A stretch of DNA of 64,000 bases, from NCBI GenBank assembly GCA_029204225.1, contig CM055113.1, forward strand, positions 21,225,798 to 21,289,797, in the 5' to 3' direction. Made by a program: the position numbers and the translations under genes. This DNA is from Diphasiastrum complanatum. Taxonomy: Eukaryota; Streptophyta; Lycopodiopsida; Lycopodiales; Lycopodiaceae. The notes under the pieces are model-generated. The model had not been told where the DNA came from and ran no database searches. It saw only the letters and a list, made by a program, of their open reading frames with translations. Of the stretch, positions 24,046 through 34,212 are shown in pieces. Numbering within the stretch: position 1 is the first letter of the stretch; each line of letters begins with the position of its first letter.

Positions 24046-25409
24046 AACCATCTTGGTCCTCTAAGACAAAGTCTAGAAAAATCTTGCGAAGGACGCTGCC
24101 TCTTTCCGAAGTGGCATTCTCAACAGGCTGATCATTCCACTTAACCAGATATTCTCGGTATAGAGTATGACGAGTCTGTGTCTCTCTACTATCAAGAATC
24201 TCCTCTGGTTCATGTGGAGGTTGCTGAGGATCCAATGGGAGAACTAGAATACTGTCCCCTACCAAATTGTCTGATCTGGTTAAGGCTTTTCGAAACTGAC
24301 TTACATGAAAGACTGGAAAAACCTTACTGCTGTGTGGGAGTTCTAGTTCATAGGTGACCTCGCCTAGTCTCCTACTGATGGTAAAGGGACCACAATACCT
24401 TGGAGACAACTTAGAGGGTTTTAGAGTCGACTGAGACTCTCAAGTAGACTTTCTCACCAGTGGAGAACTGCACATCCCGTCTGTGTGGATCTGCATAATG
24501 TCTGGCTCGATCCTGGGACTGCCTAATGCTACGCTTAGCATGTTCTATCATCTGGTTTAGGTCCTCTAAAAAGTTTCTGGCTGCTTCAACTTTTTCTTGT
24601 TTAAACCCTCCAGCTGTGGGTGAGCGTGGCTGAAAACCGTACATCAGCATAAATGGGCTGTATCCCGTAGCTGAATGTTTGGTACTATTGTAAGCAAACT
24701 CTAATATCGAGAGATACTCCTCCCAATTAGTTTGCTTCTTGCTGACATATGCACGAAGCATATCCTCCAGCACCTGATTTACCCTCTCTGTTTGACCGTC
24801 TGTCTGTGGATGGTCTGTGGTACTCATTTTAAGTTTAGTATGGAAATGATGGAAAACTGCCCTCCAAAAATTTCCAGTAAACTTACTGTCCCGGTCGCTG
24901 ACTATGCCGGAAGATAGACCGTACAATTTAAATAGCCCGTCTACAAACAACCTCGCTAACTCTGGAGCTCTAACGGTTGTTTTGGTTGGAATAGAATGAG
25001 CCATTTTGGTCAGACGGTCAACTGTGACCCATATAGCGTCATTACCCTTTTGGGTTTTAGGCAGGCCTACTATAAAATCCATGGAGATACTCTCCCATTT
25101 ACCAGCTGGTATTTCTAAGGGATGCAACAACCCTCCTGCCTTTAGACGCTTTGCTTTGTTTACTTGACATTTCTGGCAACTGGTTACATACTGGTGGACG
25201 TCCTTTTTCATATTGGACCAGAAAAATTGCCTACGAAGAAGCTCATAGGTCTTCTGTATGCCTGGGTGTCCCGCGCTAGGATTGTCATGACATTCATATA
25301 GGACCTGCTGCCTATAATCCTCTGAATTGGGGACACAGGGGCTCTGTAATTTACGCAAAGACGCATAGATCCCTCTTTCTTTTTCACCAATAGGACTGGT
25401 GAGGCCCAT
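24041..25409 (-). pseudogene. Chromovirus integrase and chromodomain
   Basis: From 25409 leftwards the frame first has a scrap of the RT N-terminus (SPVLLVKKKEGSMRLCVNYR in an overlapping frame), then jumps straight into integrase. Integrase shows the HHCC zinc finger (HDNPSAGH ... SCQKCQ), the catalytic residues in SMDFIVGLP, SDRDSKFTGNFW and DGQTERVNQVLEDML, and a C-terminal GPF/Y module (SPRYCGPFTISRR) reached after a frameshift near 24415-24440. A chromodomain follows (EPEEILDSRETQTRHTLYRE, then YLVKWND), ending near 24050. The integrase core is open over 300 codons and looks well preserved, but the frameshift separates it from the chromodomain. Confidence 0.9.
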
Positions 25410-25720
25410 GGTGAACTATTGGTCTGAATTTGGCCTTTCCCAAGATAATTTGTTAACTGCCTAGTTATTTCTTCATCCTCATGTTCGGCTGACCCGATAC
25501 GGAGGTTTAGAAATAGGTGCTGTACCTGGTACTAGGTTTATTACATGATCTACCTCTCTGCTAGGTGGTAAACCATGTGACAAATCTTCAGGAAAAACAT
25601 CTTTAGATTTAGACAATAAAGTTTCTAATTTACTGATTTTCTGCTGAATAGAACTGGAAATAGAAACTTCAGGAATAAACTGAAAGTCACATAAGAATAC
25701 CTGATGGTCTTCGTCTCCAA
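25410..25720 (-). other. Remnant between protease and RT of the chromovirus
   Basis: Degraded minus-strand sequence corresponding to the protease-RT linker and the RT start; the plus strand at 25380-25470 still encodes, on the reverse, the 'NSSPWASPVLLVKKK' type block. The deletion that removed the rest of RT and RNase H has its breakpoint near 25330-25350. Confidence 0.55.
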
Positions 25721-27400
25721 TTAACTGACAGAGCTCTGAACTGCAGTTTGACTGTTGGGAACATCATGCTTCCCATGCAACTGGATCTCTCGGCCTTTAT
25801 GCTGAAAGCTGAGGGTGTTCTCCTGATAGTTTCTGTGGAGGGAAGGTCCTAAACTGTAGAGCCAATCTCTCCCGAGAACAATGTTTGTACGATCCAGGTG
25901 CATTATCTGAAAGTTTATTTCATCTTGGTACCCCTGAATACCAAGATTCGAATTACTTACCATAGTTTCCCATATTTTTTTATCTTCACCCTTAGCTAAT
26001 GAAACTATGTACCTATGCTGACTAGGTACTTCTGGTAGTTTAAGCTTTTTAACCAGGGTGTAGTTGATGAAATTATGGGTTGCCCCATCATCAACCATAA
26101 CTCTTACTGACTGGTTACCAACTTTCTCATGCATATGTACTAGGTCATGCGGCCCAAAGCTGAAGGGTCTCGCTAGCATTGCAGAGGTCAGCTGGCAACA
26201 ATGTTCATGATCTTCATGATACACTTTGATCTCGGAAGCTGTCGAGTCACTAGGGAAACATACAGTCTGAACAAGATAAACTTTTTTTTTTTTATCTTTC
26301 TTATCTTTTTTAGTGAAAGGCCCCTTGGGACACTGTCTGACTGTGTGTCCCTTGCCCATACACACAAAGCACAAACGTTCTTGTTTGGCTTTCTCAAAAT
26401 CATCTGGTTTTAAGGGCTGTATGAGTGAAGGGCGTTTCTGAGGAGCTTCACCTTTAAATTTATCTTGATTCTTTCTCTTTAAAAATTTCTTTTTAAATTG
26501 AAAGTCTTTTTGAGAAGGCTGCTCAAAAAGTGGCTGCTGTCTCGCCCTCTTCCTACCCACTGAATCATCATAGATTTGAGCATACCTAAGAGCTTGCTCA
26601 AGGGTAGTAGGCGAGTTTCTCTGGACCTCTACTTTATATTCGTCTTTGAGGCCACGGACAAATCCCCTGATTTTCTGATAATCATCCATATTTTTAATCT
26701 TTAAATTTGCTTCTCGATACTACGAGATATATTGGATGAGGGACTTGTCCATTATTGTTCTTTCCCAGGCTTCCCCGGCTCTATCAAGTTCATTTTCAGG
26801 TAGGAATTTTCTTAGGAAGGCTTCTTCAAAAGCTTTCCATGACCGGGGAGTCTTCCTAGTCTCCTGGAGATTTAACCACCACTTATAGGCCATAGGCCCT
26901 AAGGAAAGACTTGCCTCAATAGCTTGCAAATGGTTAGGGGTCTGTTTAAGAGCATGAATGTTCTTCCATTTGCTGAGGAAGGTTTGTAGAATGTCTGCAT
27001 TTCTATCCTTCTCTTCCCCATTAAAAGTTGGAGGCTTTGAATCTTTAAAAATACTGGGGTGAGACCGTAAAGTCTCATCCGAAACTGATGAAAGTGGAGA
27101 AGGGGATAACTGAGAAGTGGAGGGAAGGCTTCCTTTCGCGGAACTCAAAATCAAGCTTTTGAGTTCAGCGAACGAGTCGTCCACACTAGACCTGAAATTG
27201 GCTAATGCCAACTTCAGTTCATCCACTTCTGTTACCAACTGGAGAAACTGCTCGGTAACCAGTTCGTCGAGTTCTTCGGTGAACTGTTCCTGTTCTTCCA
27301 ATTCCATGGGTTCCTTCCCTTTACTATAAGCCAAGGCTTCTGTTTCAAGTTCGTCGAAGCCTCTCTCCGGGGGTTGATCAGGTCGCTGAGGAGTGGTCAT
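25721..27400 (-). pseudogene. Chromovirus gag and protease, one stop codon
   Basis: The start at 27400 gives MTTPQRPDQPPERGF, an acidic N-terminal region, then the gag capsid homology (PPTFNGEEKDRNADILQTFL, AYKWWLN, WKAFEEAFLRKFLPENELDR). One in-frame TAG near 26715 follows YIS; the frame then continues with YREANLKIK, FVRGLKDEYK, a zinc knuckle CFVCMGKGHTVRQC and a retropepsin motif VRVMVDDGATHNFINYTLVK, with the second flap block IVLGRDWLYSLGP. The protease reads D-D-G where D-S/T-G is common; variants of this kind occur in plant gypsy elements, so this need not be inactive. Apart from the single stop the frame is intact for about 560 codons. Confidence 0.9.
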
Positions 27401-28290
27401 CTTCGGAACTGAAAGAGAGCTACCTTAACTTCTGAAGGAAAAAAAGTCTAAAAGACTAATTTACAACTGTACAAGGGAAAGGAAAGATGACTTAGCTGTT
27501 TCTGAGGACTGTACTTCCAAAGAAATTACAAAGAGGAATCCTTTCAACTCTTTTCCCCAAGATTTCAGACCTGCTGTTCCGGAAAATGCCAGTTTGAAGC
27601 TTCAAAACGGTGCCAAATTTTTCGGTTCTTGAGTTGAGTAGCTGACTGATTTGATTTCAAGTGTGGGGCTCCAACAAACTGAGTAAAAACCGGAATTTTA
27701 CAACAAGAAATCCGGAATTCTTTGTATCCCTGCCCTCGCTGGCTGGACAACAACCTATCTAGCCCGATTATCTGAAATTTAAGGCCCAAAACTCGTTTGA
27801 ATTTCTGATCTAACTTCAGGTAGTAGGTCGCTGGTCTGTGGCAAACTAGTTTGAAGTTCAAACTACTAAAAAATCCTCACAAACAGTGATGAAAAATCAA
27901 ATTTTCACCTCCCTGTCCAGCGCTGACCCTGCCACTCTATTTCTGATTAGAACTTATTCTAATCTACTCAGAACTTGCTACAATTTTCAGATCTGAGGGC
28001 TAGCTATACAGCGATGGATCTGCCCATCTTTTTCCCTTGAAATTCCGCTCAGATAACTCGGAATTCTACTGAAATTGCCTGGTCAGATAGCTGTCTCTTC
28101 AGCGATGGATCTGTCTCAGAAATCTAACTCATATTCCAACTAAAAGGAAGATGATTCAACGAAGATTTTCACAGTAGAAAGCTACTCCTCCAGCGCTGGA
28201 TCTGTCTCTCCTATTTACCAAAGTTTTAAGAGATTCTGAGCACTCTCTCTACTTTCTCCCTGCTGCTACTTAGCTCCCAAAGATGGAGAT
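27401..28290 (-). repeat. Untranslated leader of chromovirus with 91-bp periodicity
   Basis: About 0.9 kb lies between the primer site and the gag start. The motif CAGCG(A/C)TGGATCTG, or a decayed form of it, recurs at 28191, 28100, 28009, 27918, 27827 and about 27736, always 91 bases apart, with AGCT near the end of most units. Units are strongly diverged between these anchors. No long open frame on either strand. Confidence 0.6.
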
Positions 28291-28303
28291 GGCTTTGATA
28301 CCA
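28291..28303 (-). other. Primer binding site of chromovirus
   Basis: GGCTTTGATACCA on the plus strand is TGGTATCAAAGCC in element orientation, an initiator-Met-tRNA type primer site, one base from the LTR end at 28305. Confidence 0.85.
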
Positions 28304-28304
28304 G

Positions 28305-28662
28305 TGTAATAGATCCTAACACCACGGTAGGGCAAACACTAATTGATCCACCCAACCTTGCCTACTCCCTGATATAGAGTAAGCCCCTCCTAGCCCAGTG
28401 TGAGGACTGGTAGCATGCAACTGCCAAGTGTCGGCCACGTGGCACTGACGTGGCTGACTGCACGTCGGGACCCAACTGGGGGCCCTATCATGCTGATAGG
28501 GTCCCTAGGCTGTGTTAGGCCCGCCATGGCTATGGACCGTGCTGGGGCACACTACTCACACTGTCTTGCCCTGTTGGTCATGTACGTTGGACACGACCCT
28601 GACTATGGTATCTGACCTATCTGTGTTCCCCAGGATTCGGCCCTGGTTACAAGCTTGTAACA
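28305..28662 (-). repeat. 5' LTR of chromovirus
   Basis: 358 bp, TGTAATAGATCC to CTTGTAACA on the plus strand. Followed on the right by CATTT, the target duplication. Confidence 0.93.
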
Positions 28663-28984
28663 CATTTACTATGGGTACGACGATGAGAAGAGAGGCAACG
28701 AGGGGGCGCAATGGCATGAGCGGCAGTAGTCAGGACGTGTGTTAAAAAGGAGCTTGGGTAGTGACATCAGAGGAGGAATGAAAGTGGTCCAGAAGACGAG
28801 AGACGTGGGCAACATAGGCCTGAGATTGATGCGGAGGTATACAATAGCGGGTGGGTCGAACAAAGAGGGAAGGTGGAGGCGAAGGCGGACTTGGCGTTGG
28901 GGAGAAGGAGAGGTAGAGCCCCGCCTCCGCCTCCGCCTCCGCCTTCGCCACCGCCACCGCTACTCTCCATGTATCCACAGCCTC

Positions 28985-31006
28985 CACTTTCGCAGCTATA
29001 GCTATGCCACCATCTCCAGAGCCTCACCGTCCATCCGCATCTTCTCAGCCATCCACATCCTGAGGTACCAGACAGACCACCATCACGGATCTCTCAGAGA
29101 GGGACAACACAAGGGAGGCCACCAGGACCATAGCACAAATGTTCTATGACTAGAACCTCCCCTTCATCATGGCCACATCCCGCATCTTTCGAGAGGCGAT
29201 CTTGAAAGTTGCAGTCTGCGGGCCCAACTACACACCACCCACAGCCGACGCGCTTCGCGACCCTTTGCTCCAGGGGCGGGTTGCCGAGGTCAGAGAGAGA
29301 GTAGCCGCATTGCACGAGGGCTGGGATTTGTACGGCTGTTCCATCATGGCTGGTGGGTACGGGTGGACTGATCGTCATAAACGTCCACTCATCAACATCA
29401 TTGTGTCCAGCTGCTATGGTTCCATGTCCCTCCGTAGCATCGACGCCTCCGAGGCAAGGAGAGTGCACACGGACGAGTACATCTACGACATCATCCGTGA
29501 GGCGATACACGAGGTTCGGCCATAGCGCGCTGTCTAGGTACTAGTTCTTTCATTGGCTGCTTGATCATTTACTGCGCAATGTGTTAACAAAGGTTTCATT
29601 AGTTTTCAATTGATTTCAATGTGTTTTTAAGTTGTGTATCAATTGAATCAACTCTTCGCGACAGGTTGTGACAGACAATGCGTCCAACTGCCAAGGTATG
29701 GGGGATCTTCTCATGGCATCCATTGTGTGGACTCCATGTGTCGCACACTCACTGGACCTCCTCGTGCATTCCATCGGGCGTTTGCCTTGGGTCAGTGAGC
29801 TTCTCAAGAGGGCACTTGCGGTTGTGGACTTCATCACACGCAAGCTTCGCACCACTGCCCTTTTCCACACATTCAGCAGGTAAGAGACTACTTATTTTTA
29901 AGCTCATTTACAGTTCCGTTGCACATGCCAATAATTCCAGGGTTTAGAGTTTAGGGTTGCAAATGCGTTCTGGTGTGTGGGTCTTATTTTGTTTTCCAAT
30001 GCAGGCTGGATTCAAAGAAGCTGGCTCCCATGCGCTTTGCCTACCAGTTCATCATGCTCGAGCGGCTCCACCGGCTGAAGGGGGAGTTGCGCCGCATGGC
30101 CACTTCGGCAGAGTTCACGACCATGGACCTGTCCCAGACTCCAAAGGACTTGGCATTCCACGAGATCCTCTTCATGGAGCCCTTCTGGGTTGATATGCAG
30201 CAGCTCATGGATGTCATCATTCGCCCCATGTATTCTGTTTTTCGGTGAGGACCTAGCTCGCGTTCGAGATAACAGGCTGCAGTATGTATTATGGTGGGAG
30301 AGCTACGGTGCTGGAACCACCCTGGTGTTGGTGTTGCAGTACACCAAGTCATTGCACCGCTCCTGCGTGAGGCAGTTCCGCCTGTTCGTGTGAACAAGGC
30401 TGAACGTTGACCAGTTCCGCTCACACATGCAAGCAGAACAATCCTGCATAAATTGCAGCCAATTAAGTGAGTTGCGGCCTTATGGAGACAATGCGGAAAC
30501 TGTTTGGATGAATGGAACTAGCGTATCAGAAAACATACCTGTGACAAGACTCGGAACGTGAGCCTCTGCAGCTATGCCCTTCGGCACATTGCAGACAACA
30601 TGAGGGCAGGAGGCGCACGCACCCTACTGCTGTAGGTATATTTCGTTGCTTTATCATTTTGCTTTCGCGCTATGGCGTGCAATCAATTTAATGCCCTCAT
30701 GTTGCTCCGACTATTCTCACGCATGATTGACTTGTGTAGGTCAATCTGGATGACTGCTTGGTTCCTGTGGCTAAGTAGAGCCAGAGAGCCAAAGGCTGAT
30801 GCAGACGAGGCTGCTGGCCGTGCACTGCAAGGTGATCCCGAGGATGATCTTGATGCCGAGGAGACTACCCCCTCCCTGCTGATGTGCCACTGCCATCCTC
30901 TGATGATGATCACTCATATGATTCAGACGAGACAATCGACATCGCAGGGGATGGTTGGGCAGAGGCTGCAACGGAGGCAGAGGTTGCGGCTCAGAGACAC
31001 ATATGA
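28985..31006 (+). pseudogene. hAT transposase (DUF659 type) with introns
   Basis: The first coding block (about 28985-29513) has a Ser/Pro-rich linker, then RQTTITDLSERD, REATRTIAQMFYD, ATSRIFREAI, WDLYGCSIMAGGYGWTDRHK and RPLINIIVSSCYGSMSLRSI, i.e. the DUF659 domain with its 'S.GWTD' block. The next exon starts at 29665 after an AG with VVTDNASNCQGMG, then VWTPCVAHSLDLLVHSIG, and ends 29879. Intron 29880-30004 is GT-AG and the frame continues at 30005 with LDSKKLAPMRFAYQFIMLER up to about 30247. The C-terminal acidic tail (LPSSDDDHSYDSDETIDIAG, GWAEAATEAE) ends with TGA at 31004-31006. Defects: in-frame TGA and TAG near 29055 and 29147, a frameshift in the tail, no BED zinc finger, and no recognisable dimerisation domain between 30250 and 30800. 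Terminal inverted repeats were not found. Confidence 0.8.
29880..30004 (+). other. Intron in the hAT transposase
   Basis: 125 bp, CAG|GTAAGAG at the donor and TTTTCCAATGCAG|G at the acceptor. Joining the flanks keeps the frame (FHTFS-R-LDSKKLAP). Confidence 0.75.
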
Positions 31007-31404
31007 AGGGCCTCACAGCTCAGGGCAGGCATCACAGGCAAGCAGTTCCTAGAGTGCCCCTTGTGGCAGACCCCCAGGCTGGAGTGTACCACAGAGGGTT
31101 CCTTCCGATAGACCCAGAGGCAGACCATCGAAGAGGCCACACAACGATGACTTTTCCAGGAGTCTATTGGCGGACATTGGCCCAGACTTTTCTTGGAGGA
31201 GTCTCAGATGCCTCCAGGCATAGACTCCGAGGCTGAGTTTGTATTTGACACCCCTGCATATGCATCTGGCACGCAGAGGGATGATTTGTTTAGCTTGGAC
31301 ATGTAGATATTGATACACATGCAACATCATGTACATTGGCAGCAAATGATATGTATATATTTTTTACAATTTATTGGTGTCATGGCTACCGTATCGCGGT
31401 TTAG

Positions 31405-31545
31405 TTCAAATGGTTTGCTATGTGCAATTTGAATGGTTAGCTAGAGATGGTTTGCTCTGTGCAAGATGAATGGTTAGTTAGAAATGGTTTGCACTGTGAT
31501 CTGTGCAATTTGAATGGTTAGTTAGAAATGGTTTGCTCTGTGCAG

Positions 31546-31548
<3 letters not shown>
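31405..31548 (+). repeat. Short tandem repeat, about 38-44 bp unit
   Basis: Three copies of CAA(T/G)(T/A)TGAATGGTTAG(C/T)TAGA(A/G)ATGGTTTGC-type sequence starting near 31424, 31462 and 31506, preceded by a partial copy. The array runs straight into the (GA)n tract. Confidence 0.75.

Positions 31549-31609
<61 letters not shown>
31548..31609. repeat. (GA)n microsatellite, about 62 bp
   Basis: Uninterrupted GA repeat, directly after the short tandem repeat. Confidence 0.95.
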
Positions 31610-31611
<2 letters not shown>

Positions 31612-31744
31612 GATGTAGTATGGAAGTTATATATGCTGCACTTTGTGTTTTATACTAGCACATCTTCATGTCTCTCGTCTCATCTGCTTCATTTCTAACC
31701 ATTTCACCTTTTTTTGTGTGAAATTTAGTTTGCAGTTGCATGAA

Positions 31745-31880
31745 ATCAAACCCACACCCTAAACCCTATACAGAAACCCTAAATCCTATCGCGGACTGGC
31801 ATCAACCCTAGACCCTAAACTCTTATGAAAAACCACAAACCTAAACCTTAATAAAATGCCATCAACCCCACACCCTAACC
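31745..31880. repeat. Degenerate telomere-like CCCTAAA repeats
   Basis: Loose recurrence of ACCCTAAACCC, AACCCTAAATCC, ACCCTAGACCCTAAAC, CCTAAACCTTAA and ACCCTAACCC over about 135 bases. This may be an old interstitial telomeric repeat or a clustered telo-box region; no gene is attached to it. Confidence 0.5.
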
Positions 31881-32517
31881 CAGACAAATTGCATAAAACC
31901 AATAAAACCAATTAAGAAAAACAATATCGCGAACAACTCAAGGCAAAACAATTGAAGGACATGACTTGCATAATGGCCATAACCATAAAAACAACGAACG
32001 AAAGCTAGAGTAGAACACAAAAACAACATGATCAAAGCACAATCCGTAGATTCAGGATCAAAGCAGCACTTTTGTGACATACATTCAAACTTGTGTGGAG
32101 ATCATGATTCCTAGACCAAAATGGTCCAAGAATACAGTCCGTAGGTTCGTGAACCCAATACGATTATAACAGACGGACTTGGCCTTGCTTCATTCGGGCA
32201 TCATTTGGTCAAAACGGCTCTTCGATGGGAGAGTTACGCAATTAGGTCACGCTAAATGGACTAGTTTTGTAGCTTTTCGTCTGACGGCCCCGTTTCTCTA
32301 AACGGGATCCGTTTCAGGTGCCCTCTGTTTCGGCCAGTGGACAAGCTCAATAGGAACCTATGGGAACAGACAGAACGAGGAACGAATCGGTCAACCCAGA
32401 ACGTCCGTCCGAAGTTCAACGTTGAATAGGGCTTCAGGGACACTTCGTCGGTCAGGATCTGGAAACATTTGGAATTGACCCACATGGTTCAGGAATACAG
32501 TCCACAAGTTTGTGAAC
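31881..32517. other. No recognisable gene
   Basis: Non-coding; contains two related phrases, ACAGTCCGTAGGTTCGTGAAC near 32133 and ACAGTCCACAAGTTTGTGAACGAC near 32496, which suggests the tandem array to the right once extended further. Confidence 0.45.
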
Positions 32518-32850
32518 GACATAGTAGTGTGTAAGTCTTCTGGTTTTCTGTCGTGAATGACAAAGTTATTGTTAGTAATTAGTACGCTGTTGAAGTACAA
32601 TCCTAAACCCTAAACCGATCTCATCACAGAAGACATAGTGGTGTGTAGGTCTTCTGATTCCTTGTAGTGAATGACACAGTTTTGCTTAGTAATTCGTAAG
32701 CTGTTGAAGTTAGTTCGGGGAGAAACCGATCTCATCATATATGACATAGTAGTGTTTAGGTCTTGTAATTGTCTGTAGTGAATGGCATAGTTTCCGTTAG
32801 TGATTAGTAAGCTGTTGAAGTTCATCCGGGGAGCGCAACGTTACATAGTT
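32518..32850 (+). repeat. Tandem repeat, 111-114 bp unit, three copies
   Basis: Copies start at 32518, 32632 and 32743 with GACATAGT(A/G)GTGT. Each contains TAGTGAATG(A/G)CA(C/T)AGTTT-like sequence, GTTAGT(A/G)ATTAGTA and CTGTTGAAGT, and ends at CCGATCTCATCA. Clear by eye although diverged. Confidence 0.85.
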
Positions 32851-32871
32851 TCCATTTTGTACGTATTGTAG

Positions 32872-33350
32872 GGAGCATTCATTTCTCCCAGAGACTTGTG
32901 GTCTTGAGAGCTTGACACTTTTCTGGCGAGCATTCACTCCTCCCGAAGACTTGTGGTCTTAAGAGCTTGTCACTCTTCTGGCAAGCAGTCACCTATCCCA
33001 AAAACTTGTGGTCTTCAGAGCCTGTCACTCTTCTGGTGAGCTTTTATTTCTCCCAGAAACTTGTGGTCTTCAGAGCTTCTCACTCTTCTGGCGAGCATTC
33101 ACTTATCCCAAAAACTTGTGGTTTTCAGAGCTTGTCACTCTTCTGGTGAGCATTCATTTTGCCCAGAGACTTGTGGTCTTGAGAGATTGACACTCTTTTG
33201 GCGAGCATTCACTTATTCCAAAAACTTGTGGTCTTCAGAGCTTGTCACTCTTCTGGTGAGCATTCATTTCTCCCCGAAACCTGTGGTCTTCAGAGCTTGT
33301 CACTCTTCTAGTGAGCACACTTCTCCAAAATTTTTCTGGTCTTGAGCGAG
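32872..33350 (+). repeat. 55-bp minisatellite, eight copies plus a decayed ninth
   Basis: The core ACTTGTGGTCTTCAGAGC recurs at about 32895, 32950, 33005, 33060, 33115, 33170, 33225 and 33281, i.e. every 55-56 bases. The variable half alternates between CATTCATTTCTCCCAGA and CATTCACTTATCCCAAA types, giving a 110-bp two-unit period. Overlapping open frames across the array are artefacts of the repeat; 55 is not a multiple of three, so no repeat protein is implied. Confidence 0.92.
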
Positions 33351-34212
33351 TCATGAGCCTCTCTTGCCACTTACATTGGCTTATCTTCCCACATGTGGTG
33401 AGTTGGTGTATTGAAGTTGGGCTCGCCCACCCAGGTCTCATCCTCCGTGATCCCACATGTTGAGAATACCAAGAAGCACTTACAATGGCTTGCAGAATAT
33501 ATTATAGCCCTAACAATTTATGACGGTAGTTTTGTCCTTCCACTCATTCACATGGCATATTTCACTATATCTTTCACATCAATTGGCTCTTATTCTAAAG
33601 AACCCTCACCTACCTACCCTCCAACTTTTGACTTTTTTGATTTCTTCCTATAGCATTTGTCATTTTATTCTATGAAAGACCTACCTAGTGAGCTTGCAAA
33701 GTGATCTACTCTCTTACTCCTTTCTTGCTCTTATTGGAGAATCTTGTTCCAAACAGGTAACTCTTGCTAATTGTTGAGATGTCTTTTTCCATCATTACTT
33801 TGCTATATATGCTAGATTCTAGGTTAGCTTTGTCGGAGGGGAATACATGAATTGTCCTCGAACACTTTTTAGGAATAAAATATGGTTTGTTCAAAGTGTT
33901 TTGAAAGTAAAGGTCATGTACTTCTATGAACTCCATTTTGGTTCTTAATGTCTCACTTGCTTGGTACCTTTCTTTCCACTTATTTCCCTCCATCCACAAA
34001 GTAACTCTAAGAATACGATTAGATGCATGATGAAATAGAAATATCATGAGTTTGGGACATGACAAGTTTATCAAACATAGAATGTTGGAGTTTATTTTGA
34101 ATGACCTTTTTCTTGTTTGATACATCTCTGAAGAACCCCAGGGTCTTTAAAGGTGACTCACCTTGGTTGAAAATCAATACTGTTATGATTAGGGTCCAGT
34201 CTTATAAATCTC
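33351..34212. other. No recognisable gene
   Basis: A minus-strand frame of 139 codons (33706-34125) has no motif I recognise. It lies on the same strand and just downstream of the copia RT relic at 34213-35150, so it could be its decayed C-terminal part. Confidence 0.35.

Larger units (their letters stand above)
23674..28662 (-). mobile_element. Ty3/gypsy chromovirus lacking RT and RNase H
   Basis: Complete in outline, 4,989 bp. It has 358-bp LTRs at both ends, a perfect 5-bp target duplication CATTT (23669-23673 and 28663-28667), a primer binding site at 28291-28303 and a polypurine tract at 24032-24045. On the minus strand gag, zinc knuckle, protease, the first few residues of RT, integrase and a chromodomain follow in order. 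The RT core and all of RNase H are deleted. By eye about 26 of 358 LTR positions differ (roughly 7%), so the insertion is not recent. A chromodomain after integrase defines the chromovirus group. Confidence 0.93.
21031..28870 (-). mobile_element. 5'-truncated LINE, split by a chromovirus
   Basis: Non-LTR retrotransposon on the minus strand. Its ORF2 region lies at 21031-23673 and continues at 28668 to about 28870 on the far side of the gypsy element at 23674-28662. The reading frame joins across the insertion: WYDNNCSFFQKYVEF is on the left side and its upstream residues on the right, with the CATTT target duplication at the join. Only the last part of the endonuclease region remains at the right end (28668-28870), so ORF1 and most of the endonuclease are missing, as is normal for 5'-truncated LINE copies. 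The 3' end is the (CT)n tract. Confidence 0.85.

Noticed and set aside
32967-33345. Plus-strand frames of 60-94 codons with repeated KNLW / ETCGLQS phrases
   Set aside because: They arise from the 55-bp minisatellite; the unit length is not a multiple of three, so each frame shows a rotated version of the same DNA.
32870-33350. CRISPR-like array
   Set aside because: Spacers and repeats both belong to one 55-bp unit with alternating variants; no cas genes; the context is eukaryotic.
33706-34125. 139-codon minus frame next to the copia RT relic
   Set aside because: No recognisable copia RNase H motif, so I could not justify calling it part of that element or a gene.
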